Shown: positions 28,253 through 38,222, counted from the first letter of the stretch. The stretch: 64,000 nucleotides of DNA from Saprospiraceae bacterium (GCA_016714025.1 JADJOB010000002.1:1706001-1770000), one strand, 5' to 3'. A program made the numbers and translations. The notes: a model not told the origin generated them from the sequence alone.

Positions 28253-31200
28253 ATGAAACACATTTTACCCCTGATTTTAATGTTTATCTTCTGTCAAATG
28301 GCCATTTCACAGACAGTTGTAATGAAACCTTTTGATGCACCTGCAGCACATAGTAAGGTATCTTATTTAAAAGAATACAGTCTATTACAGACCAGTGTAA
28401 AGGACATTCAGAAAGTCCTTAACACGACACCCGGAAATATATACAAGCTCATATTGAGAACTCCGGAACATGCATTTCAATTAGAGCTTTTTGAATATTC
28501 CCTGAGTGCTCCAGACCGGATCCGGACCACAGGAGGCATCGATGATATCAAAATGCTTCCTGCAAGAACAGACTTACGCACATTCAAAGGAACTGTAAAT
28601 GGTATTAATAATTCATTGGTATCAATGACCATTGCCGATGGATTTTTACACCTAATGATCGACGACCGAAGCGAGCGTTATTTTATTGATAAAATGGAAG
28701 ACCCTGATAAACAATTTATCAGTGAAGAAGATGTCCAGCAATTTGTATTGTATAAAGCAAGTGATGTATTGCCGGTTCCAGGAGTCAGTTGCGGTGCAAC
28801 AGCATTAAACAAAGGTCTTGAAGATGCAAAACACCAAGTTCGCATTCATTCAGATTCAAGAAACAGAGCATGTTTAACTACTTTTATTGCATTGGCAGCT
28901 GATTTTACAATGATTTTAAAACATGGTGGTCCAAATGGTGTAGATAATTTTATGATGGCCAATCTGGCGGATGTTCAAACTGTATTTGATGATGAGTTTT
29001 ATTATGAAATTGAATACGTTCAAACAGCTACCTGGATCGCTGATATGCCAAATACAGATCCATTTAATGGGATCAATGACATTTTTGCTGAATTAGATAA
29101 ATTCAGACAAATAGGGGATATTCTCTTTGCAGGTGCCGGTTATGTGGTTGCTACTTGTTGGACTTCAAAATTTACATCAGGAGCCATTGGAGTTGCTTAT
29201 TTACCCGGTGTATGCTATGCTGATAAATACAATATTTGCAGTTCGTTTATCCCAGGTAGTGGACCACAAGTCATGTACCTAACCTTGCAGGCTCATGAAT
29301 TAGGGCACAATTGGAATTGTCAGCATGATCAATTGAGTGCAGGAACAATTATGCAAGCAACGATCAACCCAAGTAAAATTTGGAGTTTCATGTCTAAGGA
29401 TGCTGTTAAAAATTATATTGAATTCCAGGGTTTAGCAGGTGGGTGTTTGCCATTTTGTCCAGGTTCTGGCGTTCCAATGCCTGATTTTACATCGGATAAA
29501 GTCTACGGTTGCCAGCCAATGACTGTAAAATTTAAAGATTTATCTACCAATACAACTGATTGGAAATGGTCATTCCCCGGCGGAACACCGGGAACTTCTA
29601 CTGAACAAAATCCTACAGTAGTGTATCGGGTTGCTGGATTCTATGAAGTCAGCCTGGAAGCAAGCAATCCTCGTTGTAAAATGTCCATTACAAAACTGAA
29701 TTATATAGAAGTAAATGATTCACCCATTGCTAATTTTAGTTTTGGAGTAAATGGAAAAGAGGTATTTTTTATTGACCTGTCTCAACGTGCAAAAGAATAT
29801 TTTTGGAATTTCGGAGATGGAGAAACCAGTGAAGATCCAAATCCACAGCATACGTACGATCGTGATACAAGTTATGATGTGACTTTGACTGTAGTGAATG
29901 ATTGTGGATCAAGTACAATCAAAAAACGGGTTAATGTGGTTAGTTTGCCAATTGCAGATTTTGAAGCAGATACTACAGGAGGTTGTGCGCCTAAGAATAT
30001 TAAGTTCATTGATAAATCAACCAACAACGTTAAGAAATGGGAGTGGTTATTTACGGGAGGCAATCCATCGGTATCCTTTGCACAAAATCCAATTGTCCGC
30101 TACGATAATCCAGGGACTTATGATGTCAAATTAACTGTTTACAGTTCGTCATCTAATAACAAGCTGACTAAAAAATTATACATCACCATAGACAGTTTGC
30201 CGGATGCAGAAATATCAAATTCACTCAATGGAAGTATTGCAACATTTACCGGAATTTCAAGATATGCAAAAACACATTTTTGGGATTTTGGAGACAATAC
30301 AACAAGTACAGAGATCAATCCGGTGCATAATTACAAAGACGGCCGTTATGAAGTGATGTATATTGTGAGCAATGGATGTGGAAGTGATACAGCAAGGACA
30401 GTGGTTACGATAGGAGCAAAACCAATAGCCGGATTTCAGGTAGCAGATCCAAAAGGATGTTTACCATTTACCGTACAGTTTCAAAATACATCGACCATTT
30501 CAGCAACGGATTATAAGTGGTATTTCCCAGGAGGGAATCCATCAACCAGTGTACAGAAAAATCCATTGGTTACTTACAACAGTGTGGGTAAATACAATGT
30601 AAGTTTAGTAGCTTCAAATTTTCAATATTCGGATTCAGTAGGTTATGCAGATTTTATTGAAGTTAAAACAGTTCCAACAGTAGACTTTACCAATGCAATC
30701 ATAGGATTTAAATCAGCATTTACCAGCCAGGCCACAGGAGCCAGTTCTTATTTTTGGCAATTTGGCGATACAAAAACCAGTACTGAAGCAAACCCGGTAC
30801 ATGATTATGGAGTGGAAGGAGAATTTGATGTACGATTGATTGTATCCAATGATTGCGGTCAGGATACATTTGACAAACACATTGCGGTGTATCTGGTACC
30901 AAAAGTAGATTTCACAGCAGATACGATCAAGGGATGTGTCCCATTCACAGTAAATTTCAAAGACAGATCCTCGATAGACGTCAATGAGTGGAACTGGGAA
31001 TTTGAAAATGGAAATCCAGCAACTTCAACACAAAAGAATCCAGTAGTAACTTATACGAAGAAAGGAAAATTCGCAGTAAAACTGACGGTAAAGAATACAA
31101 ATGGAAATAATGGTCGTACCAAACTACAATACATAGTCGTAGTATCTTCAGTGTTGTGTCCGGAAAAACCAAAGAAAGACCGGAATTTAGTGGATAGTAA

Positions 31201-31504
31201 AATTATAGAGTTTCCATTCGATCTGGGATTTGAATCAAGATCCCGAATCAATGAGATGAGTGAAGAAGTTCCCTTTGTATATCCAAATCCAGCCAAGGAT
31301 TACATAACAGTTGTAACAGAAGCAAGCAGCAGCAATCCGGTACAACTGGAATTGTACAATTTATCCGGAAACCGGATGGCAAAGTACAAAACCAATGATA
31401 CGGTATATAAAATACAAACAGAGAGCTTGCGAAGTGGAACGTACTATTTACGAATTCAGGATGGCAGCAGTGCAGTCATACGCAAATTTGTGATATCAGA
31501 ATAA
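28253..31504 (+). CDS. Secreted M12B-like metalloprotease with PKD domains and T9SS domain
   Basis: This 1083-residue protein is the active-looking paralogue of the preceding gene product, with the same order: signal peptide (1-19), propeptide-like domain, metalloprotease domain, seven alternating PKD domains and a T9SS domain. The zinc motif at 348-359 reads HELGHNWNCQHD, a canonical HExxHxxxxxH with catalytic Glu349, and a Met lies downstream in the SAGTIMQ stretch. It should be an exported peptidase anchored or released through T9SS, with the PKD domains as spacers or binders. Residues 588-1083 are identical to the end of its neighbour, while the N-terminal halves have clearly diverged. 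Confidence 0.88.
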   Translation: MKHILPLILMFIFCQMAISQTVVMKPFDAPAAHSKVSYLKEYSLLQTSVKDIQKVLNTTPGNIYKLILRTPEHAFQLELFEYSLSAPDRIRTTGGIDDIKMLPARTDLRTFKGTVNGINNSLVSMTIADGFLHLMIDDRSERYFIDKMEDPDKQFISEEDVQQFVLYKASDVLPVPGVSCGATALNKGLEDAKHQVRIHSDSRNRACLTTFIALAADFTMILKHGGPNGVDNFMMANLADVQTVFDDEFYYEIEYVQTATWIADMPNTDPFNGINDIFAELDKFRQIGDILFAGAGYVVATCWTSKFTSGAIGVAYLPGVCYADKYNICSSFIPGSGPQVMYLTLQAHELGHNWNCQHDQLSAGTIMQATINPSKIWSFMSKDAVKNYIEFQGLAGGCLPFCPGSGVPMPDFTSDKVYGCQPMTVKFKDLSTNTTDWKWSFPGGTPGTSTEQNPTVVYRVAGFYEVSLEASNPRCKMSITKLNYIEVNDSPIANFSFGVNGKEVFFIDLSQRAKEYFWNFGDGETSEDPNPQHTYDRDTSYDVTLTVVNDCGSSTIKKRVNVVSLPIADFEADTTGGCAPKNIKFIDKSTNNVKKWEWLFTGGNPSVSFAQNPIVRYDNPGTYDVKLTVYSSSSNNKLTKKLYITIDSLPDAEISNSLNGSIATFTGISRYAKTHFWDFGDNTTSTEINPVHNYKDGRYEVMYIVSNGCGSDTARTVVTIGAKPIAGFQVADPKGCLPFTVQFQNTSTISATDYKWYFPGGNPSTSVQKNPLVTYNSVGKYNVSLVASNFQYSDSVGYADFIEVKTVPTVDFTNAIIGFKSAFTSQATGASSYFWQFGDTKTSTEANPVHDYGVEGEFDVRLIVSNDCGQDTFDKHIAVYLVPKVDFTADTIKGCVPFTVNFKDRSSIDVNEWNWEFENGNPATSTQKNPVVTYTKKGKFAVKLTVKNTNGNNGRTKLQYIVVVSSVLCPEKPKKDRNLVDSKIIEFPFDLGFESRSRINEMSEEVPFVYPNPAKDYITVVTEASSSNPVQLELYNLSGNRMAKYKTNDTVYKIQTESLRSGTYYLRIQDGSSAVIRKFVISE

Positions 31505-31560
31505 GCTTAAAAACAGCATACAAAAAAAGTCCATGATCAACATCATGGACTTTTTTTTTA
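30014..31560 (+). repeat. Near-identical ~1.5-kb direct repeat, copy 2
   Basis: This copy corresponds to 26400-27948. It begins inside the third PKD domain and runs through four more PKD domains, the T9SS domain, the stop codon and the terminator, so the recombining unit does not respect gene or domain borders. Confidence 0.9.
31522..31559 (+). terminator. Rho-independent terminator of the second PKD protease gene
   Basis: GTCCATGAT (31529-31537) pairs with ATCATGGAC (31542-31550) around a CAAC loop, flanked by an A tract and followed by nine T. It is the duplicate of the terminator at 27909-27947 with one loop base changed. Confidence 0.88.
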
Positions 31561-31699
31561 AAAATTTAAAATTTAGATGGGAATTTTATCTCGATCCAAT
31601 CCACCTTCAAACTCACGCGAATCATTAGTGCCGTAATGATTTTATTGAATACTTGAAAACTAACGAAACTTAAATAAAATCAGGATAGCTTAAAATGTT

Positions 31700-32770
31700 T
31701 TAGGTTTTAGTTTTTCCAAATTGCGTCTCCACCAGTGCCACAATTTGTTTAATGGTTTGTTCTTCCTTTCGGTGACAAATTAGTAAAACATCTTTAGTAT
31801 TAATTACCAACAAATTATCCAAACCATGTACGACAATCAATTTTCCTTCTGCATCCTTGATTAAATTAGAATTGCTTTTGTTTAATAAATAGTCAGGTGC
31901 AAGAGCTGCATTATGATGTTCATCTTTTTCCAGTATTTCGTATAAAGAACCCCAGGTTCCCAGATCAGTCCAGCCAAAATCAACTGTTTTAACCTGGACG
32001 TTTGGAGATTTTTCCATCACTGCATAATCAATTGAATCGGATGGACATTGGTAATACAGTAAGCTTATATCTGAATCTTGATTAAAGTCTTCAAATAAAT
32101 TGTATAGGGTAGGTGCATATTGTTTAAACTCATTTAATATCGTTTGAACATTCCACAAAAACATTCCTGAATTCCAAACATAATCTCCACTTTCAAGATA
32201 GGATTCGGCTGTTTTTAAATCGGGCTTTTCCACAAAGCGATTTACCGGATAGATCGTTTGATCCAATCCTTGTTCCTTGTCAAAGTTGATATAACCGTAA
32301 CCAGTATCAGGTCTGGAAGCGTGGATGCCAAAAGTCAGTAAGTATTCAGGATGTTTATTAATAAATTCAAATCCGTGTTGAATGTCTTCAATGAATTGAG
32401 ATTCATTTAAAATGAGATGATCGGATGGAGCAATAAATAATTTCGCATCCGGATCAATTGCCGCAATTGTTTTAGCAGCATATAAAATACAGGGTGCTGT
32501 GTTTTTTCGACTGGGTTCCAGTAAAACCTGTTTTGGATTTATTTGCGGCAATTGTTGATATACCAGATCTTCATAATCTACATGACTCACCACCCATATA
32601 TTGGATGGAGGTACTATGTTACATAATCGATCATAGGTCATTTGGATAAAGCTTCTTCCACTATCCAGGATATCTAAAAATTGCTTTGGTTTTTGATTCC
32701 GGCTTAATGGCCAAAAACGACTTCCGATGCCACCTGCCATAATGATCGCATGTTGATTTCTTTTTTGCAA
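31700..32770 (-). CDS. manC: Mannose-1-phosphate guanylyltransferase
   Basis: The 356-residue enzyme makes GDP-mannose from mannose 1-phosphate and GTP, a precursor for surface polysaccharide. It opens with the nucleotidyltransferase signature AIIMAGGIGSRFWPLSR (about 8-24) followed by KPKQFLD, and has the substrate-binding FVEKPD near 175 and a typical YVWNSGMFLW stretch. The length fits the short, single-function form without the phosphomannose isomerase domain. It is cytoplasmic and transcribed alone, with a -7 box at 32806-32813. Confidence 0.88.
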   Translation of the reverse strand: MQKRNQHAIIMAGGIGSRFWPLSRNQKPKQFLDILDSGRSFIQMTYDRLCNIVPPSNIWVVSHVDYEDLVYQQLPQINPKQVLLEPSRKNTAPCILYAAKTIAAIDPDAKLFIAPSDHLILNESQFIEDIQHGFEFINKHPEYLLTFGIHASRPDTGYGYINFDKEQGLDQTIYPVNRFVEKPDLKTAESYLESGDYVWNSGMFLWNVQTILNEFKQYAPTLYNLFEDFNQDSDISLLYYQCPSDSIDYAVMEKSPNVQVKTVDFGWTDLGTWGSLYEILEKDEHHNAALAPDYLLNKSNSNLIKDAEGKLIVVHGLDNLLVINTKDVLLICHRKEEQTIKQIVALVETQFGKTKT

Positions 32771-32805
32771 GGCTTCTAATTTAATGTTACGAAACTACAA
32801 TGATG

Positions 32806-32813
32806 CAAAGCTA
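32806..32813 (-). promoter_or_regulatory. Promoter -7 box for manC
   Basis: The minus strand reads TAGCTTTG, a full -7 match, 35 bases before the ATG, with TTTC (one mismatch from TTTG) 19 bases further upstream. Confidence 0.55.
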
Positions 32814-32910
32814 CAATTTTGAGAGGAAGTCTGAAAAGAGTAAGTCTATAGTCTGTAGTGAGGAAGTCTGTAGAGAAATGCCACCAATCAAATTGTCACC
32901 TTTCATTTAT

Positions 32911-33030
32911 CACCAATCAACTATCATCAATCACCAATCAACTATCATCAATCAACTATCAACTATCAACTATCACCTATCAACTATCACCTATCACCTA
33001 TCAACTAACACCTATCAACTATCAGCTATC
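32911..33030. repeat. Degenerate decamer array (CTATCAACTA/CTATCACCTA type)
   Basis: About 120 bases are built from roughly 10-base units such as CTATCAACTA, CTATCACCTA and CATCAATCAC. The array lies between the convergent-facing ends of manC's upstream region and the aminotransferase gene, and its last units supply the TGA stop (33022-33024) of the aminotransferase. The same unit occurs at 38392-38473, and a short remnant at about 51010-51027. Confidence 0.8.
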
Positions 33031-34317
33031 CCTCAATTGTTCCATTCCTTTTTTAAATCCGGAAATAATTGAATCGACATGATTTTTTTCAAGAGTACCA
33101 ACTGAAATGCGATACCAATCTGAATCATCTGATGAACCAAATGCTTTAAACGGCACAATGGCAATTTTACAGGTATCCAATAAAAATGCAGTTACCATTT
33201 GTTGGGTTTCCAAAACTTTTGAGCCATTTACAGATTTGCCTTTCCAGGGACATTGTACCGTTAAATAAATAGCAGCTTGTGGATTTATAATGTCTATTGG
33301 AAAACCCATGTTTTTTAATTTAAGAATCCCATCATAAAGTGCTGTTAACCGATGGTGGATCTCTGGTTTAAACCAATCGAGGTAGGCTTGCACAGCTTCT
33401 GTATTTTGTAAAAACCAGGCAGCAGCCATTTGTTCTGCTTTGGGTGCCCAGGCACCTATATGAGATAATATAGCACGCATCTGGTCAATCAATTTCTTTG
33501 GACCAAAAGACCAACCCACCCGGACACCGGTTGCTGCAAATACTTTAGAAAGCCCATCCACATAGATTACATAATCCCTCAAAGCTGGTTCCAAGCTGAC
33601 GGGATCATAATGTTTGGTTTCACCAAAAGTCAATTCCCAATAAATTTGGTCGTACATGATATACAAGGGCTTTTGATTGCCGGTTCTGCGTTTATTTTCA
33701 TTTTTAACCAACTCGCAAATTTCCAAGAGCGTTTCCCTTGAAAAAACGGTCCCGGTAGGATTTTGGGGTGAACACAATGCAATCAGAGTAGCCTGTTCTA
33801 TAAATGGTTTGATGTCTGCAGCTGTAGGCATAAAATTTTGAGCCGCACTCACCTCGAGGGCTTGTCCGCAAGCTTCGCTTAAATGACAATAGTGATTATT
33901 ATTCCAGGAAGGGACCGGAAACAAGACCAAATCCCCTTTGTCCAGCAAGGTTTTGTAAATGGCATAAATTAAAGGCCTTGCGCCTCCGGAAACCAATATT
34001 TCATCCGGACTGTAGTCTAATCCCAATTTATTATGAATTACAGCAGATAAAATTTTCCGCAATTCTGCCATACCATTTGCAGCCGGATAATTGGTATGCC
34101 CGGATTGGTAAGCCTTAATAATTGCCTCTTCAAGCTCTTTAGGAATTGGGAAAATAGCTGGATTAAAATCGCCGATGGTTAGGTTAAATATTTCTTCGCC
34201 GAGCTGAATTTTATGGTTTACTTCTGAAGCTAATTTGATGATTTCAGAGGGGATTAAGGTTTCGGCCATATGGGAAGAATTCCTTAAAAGGGCAAGATTG
34301 CCGGTTGTCGCTTGCAT
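33022..34317 (-). CDS. PLP-dependent aminotransferase, class I/II (aspartate aminotransferase-like)
   Basis: The 431-residue enzyme is a fold-type I aminotransferase. Visible are SGGARPLIYAIYK for phosphate binding (110-122), PQNPTG with Asn186, Asp223 and Tyr226 in the YDQIYW stretch, and the PLP lysine Lys258 in DGLSKVFAATGVRVGW. It should exchange amino groups between an amino acid and a 2-oxo acid; the substrate is not certain. Met17 (34269) is an alternative start. The gene is divergent from the LOG-family gene. The last codons and stop lie inside a decamer repeat array, so the C-terminal tail may have been altered by repeat expansion. Confidence 0.87.
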   Translation of the reverse strand: MQATTGNLALLRNSSHMAETLIPSEIIKLASEVNHKIQLGEEIFNLTIGDFNPAIFPIPKELEEAIIKAYQSGHTNYPAANGMAELRKILSAVIHNKLGLDYSPDEILVSGGARPLIYAIYKTLLDKGDLVLFPVPSWNNNHYCHLSEACGQALEVSAAQNFMPTAADIKPFIEQATLIALCSPQNPTGTVFSRETLLEICELVKNENKRRTGNQKPLYIMYDQIYWELTFGETKHYDPVSLEPALRDYVIYVDGLSKVFAATGVRVGWSFGPKKLIDQMRAILSHIGAWAPKAEQMAAAWFLQNTEAVQAYLDWFKPEIHHRLTALYDGILKLKNMGFPIDIINPQAAIYLTVQCPWKGKSVNGSKVLETQQMVTAFLLDTCKIAIVPFKAFGSSDDSDWYRISVGTLEKNHVDSIISGFKKGMEQLRDS

Positions 34318-34403
34318 AGGCCAGAGTTTTTCGGTTGCTGCAAAATATTAAAAATTAAACATATACCTTAATTTTTTTTAATCTTGCGCTGATTATTAAG
34401 GAT

Positions 34404-35135
34404 ATGAGCATAAATAACAAATTAAATAATATTCAATACCTGAATGGTCCTATGAGCAGGTTTGCCGAATTGCGATTTGCTTTGGATGTCTTTTGGGATT
34501 TGTTTAGGGGAATCCGAAAACTCTATTTTACAGGTCCTTGCGTTACAATTTTTGGATCTGCCCGATTTAAGGAGGATAATCCGTATTATAAGATGGCAGA
34601 GCATTTAGGTGCCGAAATCGCTAATTTGGGATTCACCATCATGACGGGTGGCGGTCCAGGTATCATGGAAGCAGCAAACAAGGGTGCACAATCAGTAGGT
34701 GGTAAATCCGTTGGGTGTAACATTGAATTACCCCATGAGCAAATTCCAAATCCCTATTTGGATACCTGGGTGAGCATGAAGTATTTTTTTACTCGTAAAA
34801 CCATGCTGATTAAATATTCCTATGCCTTCGTTGTATTGCCAGGTGGTTTTGGTACCATGGATGAATTTTTTGAATCCATGACACTCATTCAAACAGGGAA
34901 ACTCATCCATTTTCCTGTAATCATTTATGGAAAAGAATATCATAAAGAACTTTGTGATTTTCTGGATAAAATGGAGCAGGAAAAAACCATTTCGCCCATT
35001 GACCGGGATCTTTTTCTGGTATCCGACAGTCCTGAAGAAATAATTCAACACATTAAATCGAATTTCAATATTAAAAAAGTCTTGCGTCCGTTTAATATTA
35101 GCCAACCGATAAAATGGTTGTTTGAAAAGAATTAG
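34404..35135 (+). CDS. LOG family protein (TIGR00730, Rossmann-fold nucleotide hydrolase)
   Basis: The 243-residue protein has the two LOG motifs: TGGGPGIMEAANKGA (about 80-95) and LPGGFGTMDEFFE (about 148-160), with the conserved Arg in FFTRKTM. Family members split a nucleoside 5'-monophosphate into base and ribose 5-phosphate (the cytokinin-activating reaction in plants); in bacteria many are annotated as lysine decarboxylases by mistake. It is cytoplasmic and divergent from the aminotransferase. Met17 is a possible alternative start. Confidence 0.87.
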   Translation: MSINNKLNNIQYLNGPMSRFAELRFALDVFWDLFRGIRKLYFTGPCVTIFGSARFKEDNPYYKMAEHLGAEIANLGFTIMTGGGPGIMEAANKGAQSVGGKSVGCNIELPHEQIPNPYLDTWVSMKYFFTRKTMLIKYSYAFVVLPGGFGTMDEFFESMTLIQTGKLIHFPVIIYGKEYHKELCDFLDKMEQEKTISPIDRDLFLVSDSPEEIIQHIKSNFNIKKVLRPFNISQPIKWLFEKN

Positions 35136-35214
35136 TAGGAATCGATTGCAACAAGTTCACTGTTTAACAGTCTATTAAAACAAGGGAAGTCCGATTGTTC
35201 TCGAAATGTAATTC

Positions 35215-35958
35215 ATGACACCAGAAAAGACACCGATTCAACAGAGCGTTTTCGAAAACAGAAATACGAAGTACGGTGCTTACCAGTTAAGAAGACAATA
35301 CAATCATAATATGACTTTGGGCATCTTGATTTCAGTAGGTGTTTTTTTAACAGTTGTTCTCCTCTTTAATATTAATTGGAGTGATACCGATGAGTACCAA
35401 ATGATGCAGGAAGTTCAACTCGAACCAATTCCTGAATTGGAATTACCAAAATTTAGTATTAAACAAGCAGCTCCTGATCATGCGCAAAAAAAATCAAGTC
35501 CAAAAGAAAGTGAGCAGAAAAAAGTGGTAAAAGAGGAACCAAAACAAAAACCGCAAACACAAAAACAAGAAGTATTGGATACCATTGTTTCCAAAACGCT
35601 TGACGAATCGCAATCACAATCATCAGAAACTGAAGGCGAACAAGCCTTTGATTTTGTTGATGTCATGCCACAGTACCCGGGAGGCAGTTCATCCTTGTCG
35701 CGTTTTATTTCATCTAAATTGGTTTATCCAAATACAGCACTTCGCAATAAAATTGAAGGGGTTGTGATCGTTGGATTTGTAGTTGACAAAGAAGGAAAAG
35801 TACGCAATCCCCGAATTATTAAATCCTTATATCCTGCATGTGATGAAGAAGCATTGCGCGTACTTCGATTGATTGATCAATGGATTCCAGCAAAGAATGC
35901 AAACAGGAATGTAAGTTTTAATTTTAAAATGCCTATTGAGTTTAAGTTAAACCGTTGA
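35215..35958 (+). CDS. TonB-like energy transducer
   Basis: The 247-residue protein has a short cytoplasmic N-terminus with NTKYGAYQLRRQY, a motif common in Bacteroidota TonB proteins, a single membrane segment (about 33-53), a Lys/Glu/Gln/Pro-rich periplasmic linker (about 70-140), and a C-terminal TonB domain (about 155-247; YPNTALRNKIEGVVIVGFVV). It should pass proton-motive energy from ExbB/ExbD to TonB-dependent receptors such as the one encoded at 57.1-59.7 kb. No exbB or exbD gene is in the window. Confidence 0.88.
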   Translation: MTPEKTPIQQSVFENRNTKYGAYQLRRQYNHNMTLGILISVGVFLTVVLLFNINWSDTDEYQMMQEVQLEPIPELELPKFSIKQAAPDHAQKKSSPKESEQKKVVKEEPKQKPQTQKQEVLDTIVSKTLDESQSQSSETEGEQAFDFVDVMPQYPGGSSSLSRFISSKLVYPNTALRNKIEGVVIVGFVVDKEGKVRNPRIIKSLYPACDEEALRVLRLIDQWIPAKNANRNVSFNFKMPIEFKLNR

Positions 35959-35974
35959 GTTTTTATTAGTAAGA

Positions 35975-36847
35975 ATGGAATTGCAATTAATTCAGGATTT
36001 ATTGAGTACACTGAAATTGCCCTCAAGGTTAGATGAAATTTATCTTGATGAGATTCGGCGGAGCATTTTTATTAAACGAGACGATTTAATTCATCCGGTA
36101 ATAAGTGGAAATAAATGGAGGAAGTTGGAAGGACATATCCATGAATTTTTCCGTTCAGGGGCAAATCGCATGGTAAGCATTGGAGGTGTGCACTCCAATC
36201 ATTTACATGCCCTGGCTTATGTTTGCAACTATTTGAAATGTTCCTGTGATTTGTTGGTATATGGTTGGCATGACACGAAACTAAGCCCTACCTTAAAAGA
36301 TGCTATGAAAAGTTCTGTGAATTTGTATTCTTTAACACGAAACGAAGCGGAGCAAATAAGAAATCAAGGCATTGGATCTATTTCTGATAAATGGAATGAT
36401 GCCTATTGGATACCTGAAGGAGGCGGAGGAGATTTTGGCTGCATCGGTATGGCAAAACTAGTACATGAAATGCCTGTTGATTTTGATCAAGCAGAAAACT
36501 TACTTCTTTGTCCATGTGGATCTGGGACTAGTCTGATGGGATTATTAGAATTTACAAAAAACATACAAGTCTTTAGTTTAAAAAATGTAGTAAAGGCAAG
36601 CTATCCTAAATTAAACAATCCTAGGTTTCGTTGGATTCAGTCAAATGAAAATAGATCATTTGGTAAAGTCACTCCCGAGAATATTGGTTTTGTGAAAAAT
36701 TTTAAATCAAGCCATCATATTGAATTAGACCTGATCTATACTGTCCCGTTGATGCAGGCATTTCTGAGTTCCGATTTGGCAAAAGACTACAAACAAATAT
36801 ATTTTATTCATACTGGAGGGTTACAAGGCAATCGGATACATTTATGA
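35975..36847 (+). CDS. PLP-dependent 1-aminocyclopropane-1-carboxylate deaminase/D-cysteine desulfhydrase family
   Basis: The 290-residue enzyme is a fold-type II PLP protein. The PLP lysine is in ISGNKWRKLEGH (about 44-55), followed by GGVHSNHLHALAY for phosphate and carboxylate binding, and CPCGSGTSLMG near 180. Members deaminate ACC or, more often in bacteria, D-cysteine. It is somewhat shorter than the usual ~330 residues. It starts 16 bases after tonB and is followed 37 bases later by an amino-acid permease gene on the same strand, which suggests an amino-acid breakdown module. Confidence 0.8.
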   Translation: MELQLIQDLLSTLKLPSRLDEIYLDEIRRSIFIKRDDLIHPVISGNKWRKLEGHIHEFFRSGANRMVSIGGVHSNHLHALAYVCNYLKCSCDLLVYGWHDTKLSPTLKDAMKSSVNLYSLTRNEAEQIRNQGIGSISDKWNDAYWIPEGGGGDFGCIGMAKLVHEMPVDFDQAENLLLCPCGSGTSLMGLLEFTKNIQVFSLKNVVKASYPKLNNPRFRWIQSNENRSFGKVTPENIGFVKNFKSSHHIELDLIYTVPLMQAFLSSDLAKDYKQIYFIHTGGLQGNRIHL

Positions 36848-36884
36848 ACGGAGGATTTCATGAATTTACTTTAATTTGTGCCTG

Positions 36885-38222
36885 ATGGAGACTCAAAGCA
36901 ATCAGAAACTGGGATATTATTCTTTAAGCATGATTGTGATCGGACTTGTCATTGGTCTGGGCATATTCAGAGCAGCATCTACAGCAGCAAATGCGGCTAT
37001 AAGTCCGACGATATTTTTTGGTGCCTGGATATTTGGTGGGTTGATTGCAATTTGTGGAGCGCTAACTTATGCGGAAATCGGTTCAAGATATCCTGTAACC
37101 GGAGCTTATTATAAAATTTTTTCTGAAGCCTATCATCCATCGGTTGCTTTTGCCATAAATGGAATTGTACTGGTGTCGAATGCGGCTTCCCTGGGTGGAG
37201 TAGCTCTTATTGGAAGTGATTATTTGTCAGAGGTAGTATTTAATCAACCACCAACAGATGCTGTAAAAGCATTGATTGGAATCGGGGCGATTGCATTATT
37301 TTATGGTATTAACTTGATGGGTTTGCGAATCAGTTCGAAAGCACTCAATATTTTAATGTTTATTAAAATTGGAATGATCTTGTTAATTATTTCTGCCTTA
37401 TTTTTTCCTTCAACCCATGTCATCCAAAATGAAATTTTGTTACTGACAGATGGACTATCCTGGAAAAGTATTTTAACTTCTTTTGCTGCTTCCTTGGTTG
37501 CAGTTTCATTTACATATGGAGGGTATCAACAAACTATAAATTTTGGTGAAGAAATTCAAACCCCTAATAAAACGATTTCGAAAAGCATTTTTACAGGTAT
37601 TCTGATTGTGATTGCATTATATCTTTTAGTGAATCTGAGTTATTATAAAGTAATTGGATTTGAAGAATTAAAATCAGCAAAGGGGATAGCAGCTTTGGTA
37701 GCTGGAAAACTGTTTGGTCCATTTGGAAAAACTTTATTTGCAATTTTATTATTTCTTGCAGTATTGGCTTATGTGGATGTGATGTTGCTGAGTAATCCCA
37801 GGGTTATGTATGCCATGAGTAAGGACGGCATGTTGCCGGCAGCTTTCAGTAAAAAGTATGGTAGGCGGGAAGTCCTCACAGTTGGATTGACTGCATTCAG
37901 TTTAATCAGCATGATCGTAATATTTTATGCTGAAACATTTGATCGCATTCTCGGTTTTGTAATGATCCTGGATTCATTGGGAATGGCCACTTCCGCAGCA
38001 ACTTTATTTTATTTTCGAAGAAAATCCAGTAACACTTCTTCCAGTGAAATATACAAGATCAAATATTATCCCTGGATGCCGTTATTGTTTATTATCACGT
38101 ATATATTTGTCGGACTTGCCTGTATTTATGCCAATCCATCCTATGGAGTGACCTCACTGATTGTATTTATTGCTCTTGTTTTGGTATATTTTATTATTAA
38201 AAAAGTAAATCCAAAAAATTAA
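36885..38222 (+). CDS. Amino-acid permease, APC superfamily
   Basis: From the ATG at 36885 (an in-frame TTG at 36876 is less likely) the protein has 445 residues and about twelve membrane segments. The first helix has the APC signature VIGLGIFRAAS, and TYAEIGSRYPVTGAYY follows the second. It should import or exchange amino acids at the inner membrane. It lies directly after the ACC-deaminase/D-cysteine desulfhydrase-like gene, so a sulfur or small amino acid is a plausible substrate (inference). Confidence 0.85.
   Translation: METQSNQKLGYYSLSMIVIGLVIGLGIFRAASTAANAAISPTIFFGAWIFGGLIAICGALTYAEIGSRYPVTGAYYKIFSEAYHPSVAFAINGIVLVSNAASLGGVALIGSDYLSEVVFNQPPTDAVKALIGIGAIALFYGINLMGLRISSKALNILMFIKIGMILLIISALFFPSTHVIQNEILLLTDGLSWKSILTSFAASLVAVSFTYGGYQQTINFGEEIQTPNKTISKSIFTGILIVIALYLLVNLSYYKVIGFEELKSAKGIAALVAGKLFGPFGKTLFAILLFLAVLAYVDVMLLSNPRVMYAMSKDGMLPAAFSKKYGRREVLTVGLTAFSLISMIVIFYAETFDRILGFVMILDSLGMATSAATLFYFRRKSSNTSSSEIYKIKYYPWMPLLFIITYIFVGLACIYANPSYGVTSLIVFIALVLVYFIIKKVNPKN

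Noticed and set aside
26400..31560. Insertion sequence or composite transposon bounded by the 1.5-kb direct repeats
   Set aside because: The repeats are coding 3' halves of paralogous genes and carry no transposase or terminal inverted repeats; duplication with gene conversion fits better.
32800..33082. Two overlapping rightward frames rich in Ser, Thr, Ile, Asn and Gln
   Set aside because: They are translations of the CTATCAACTA decamer array in different frames, not genes.
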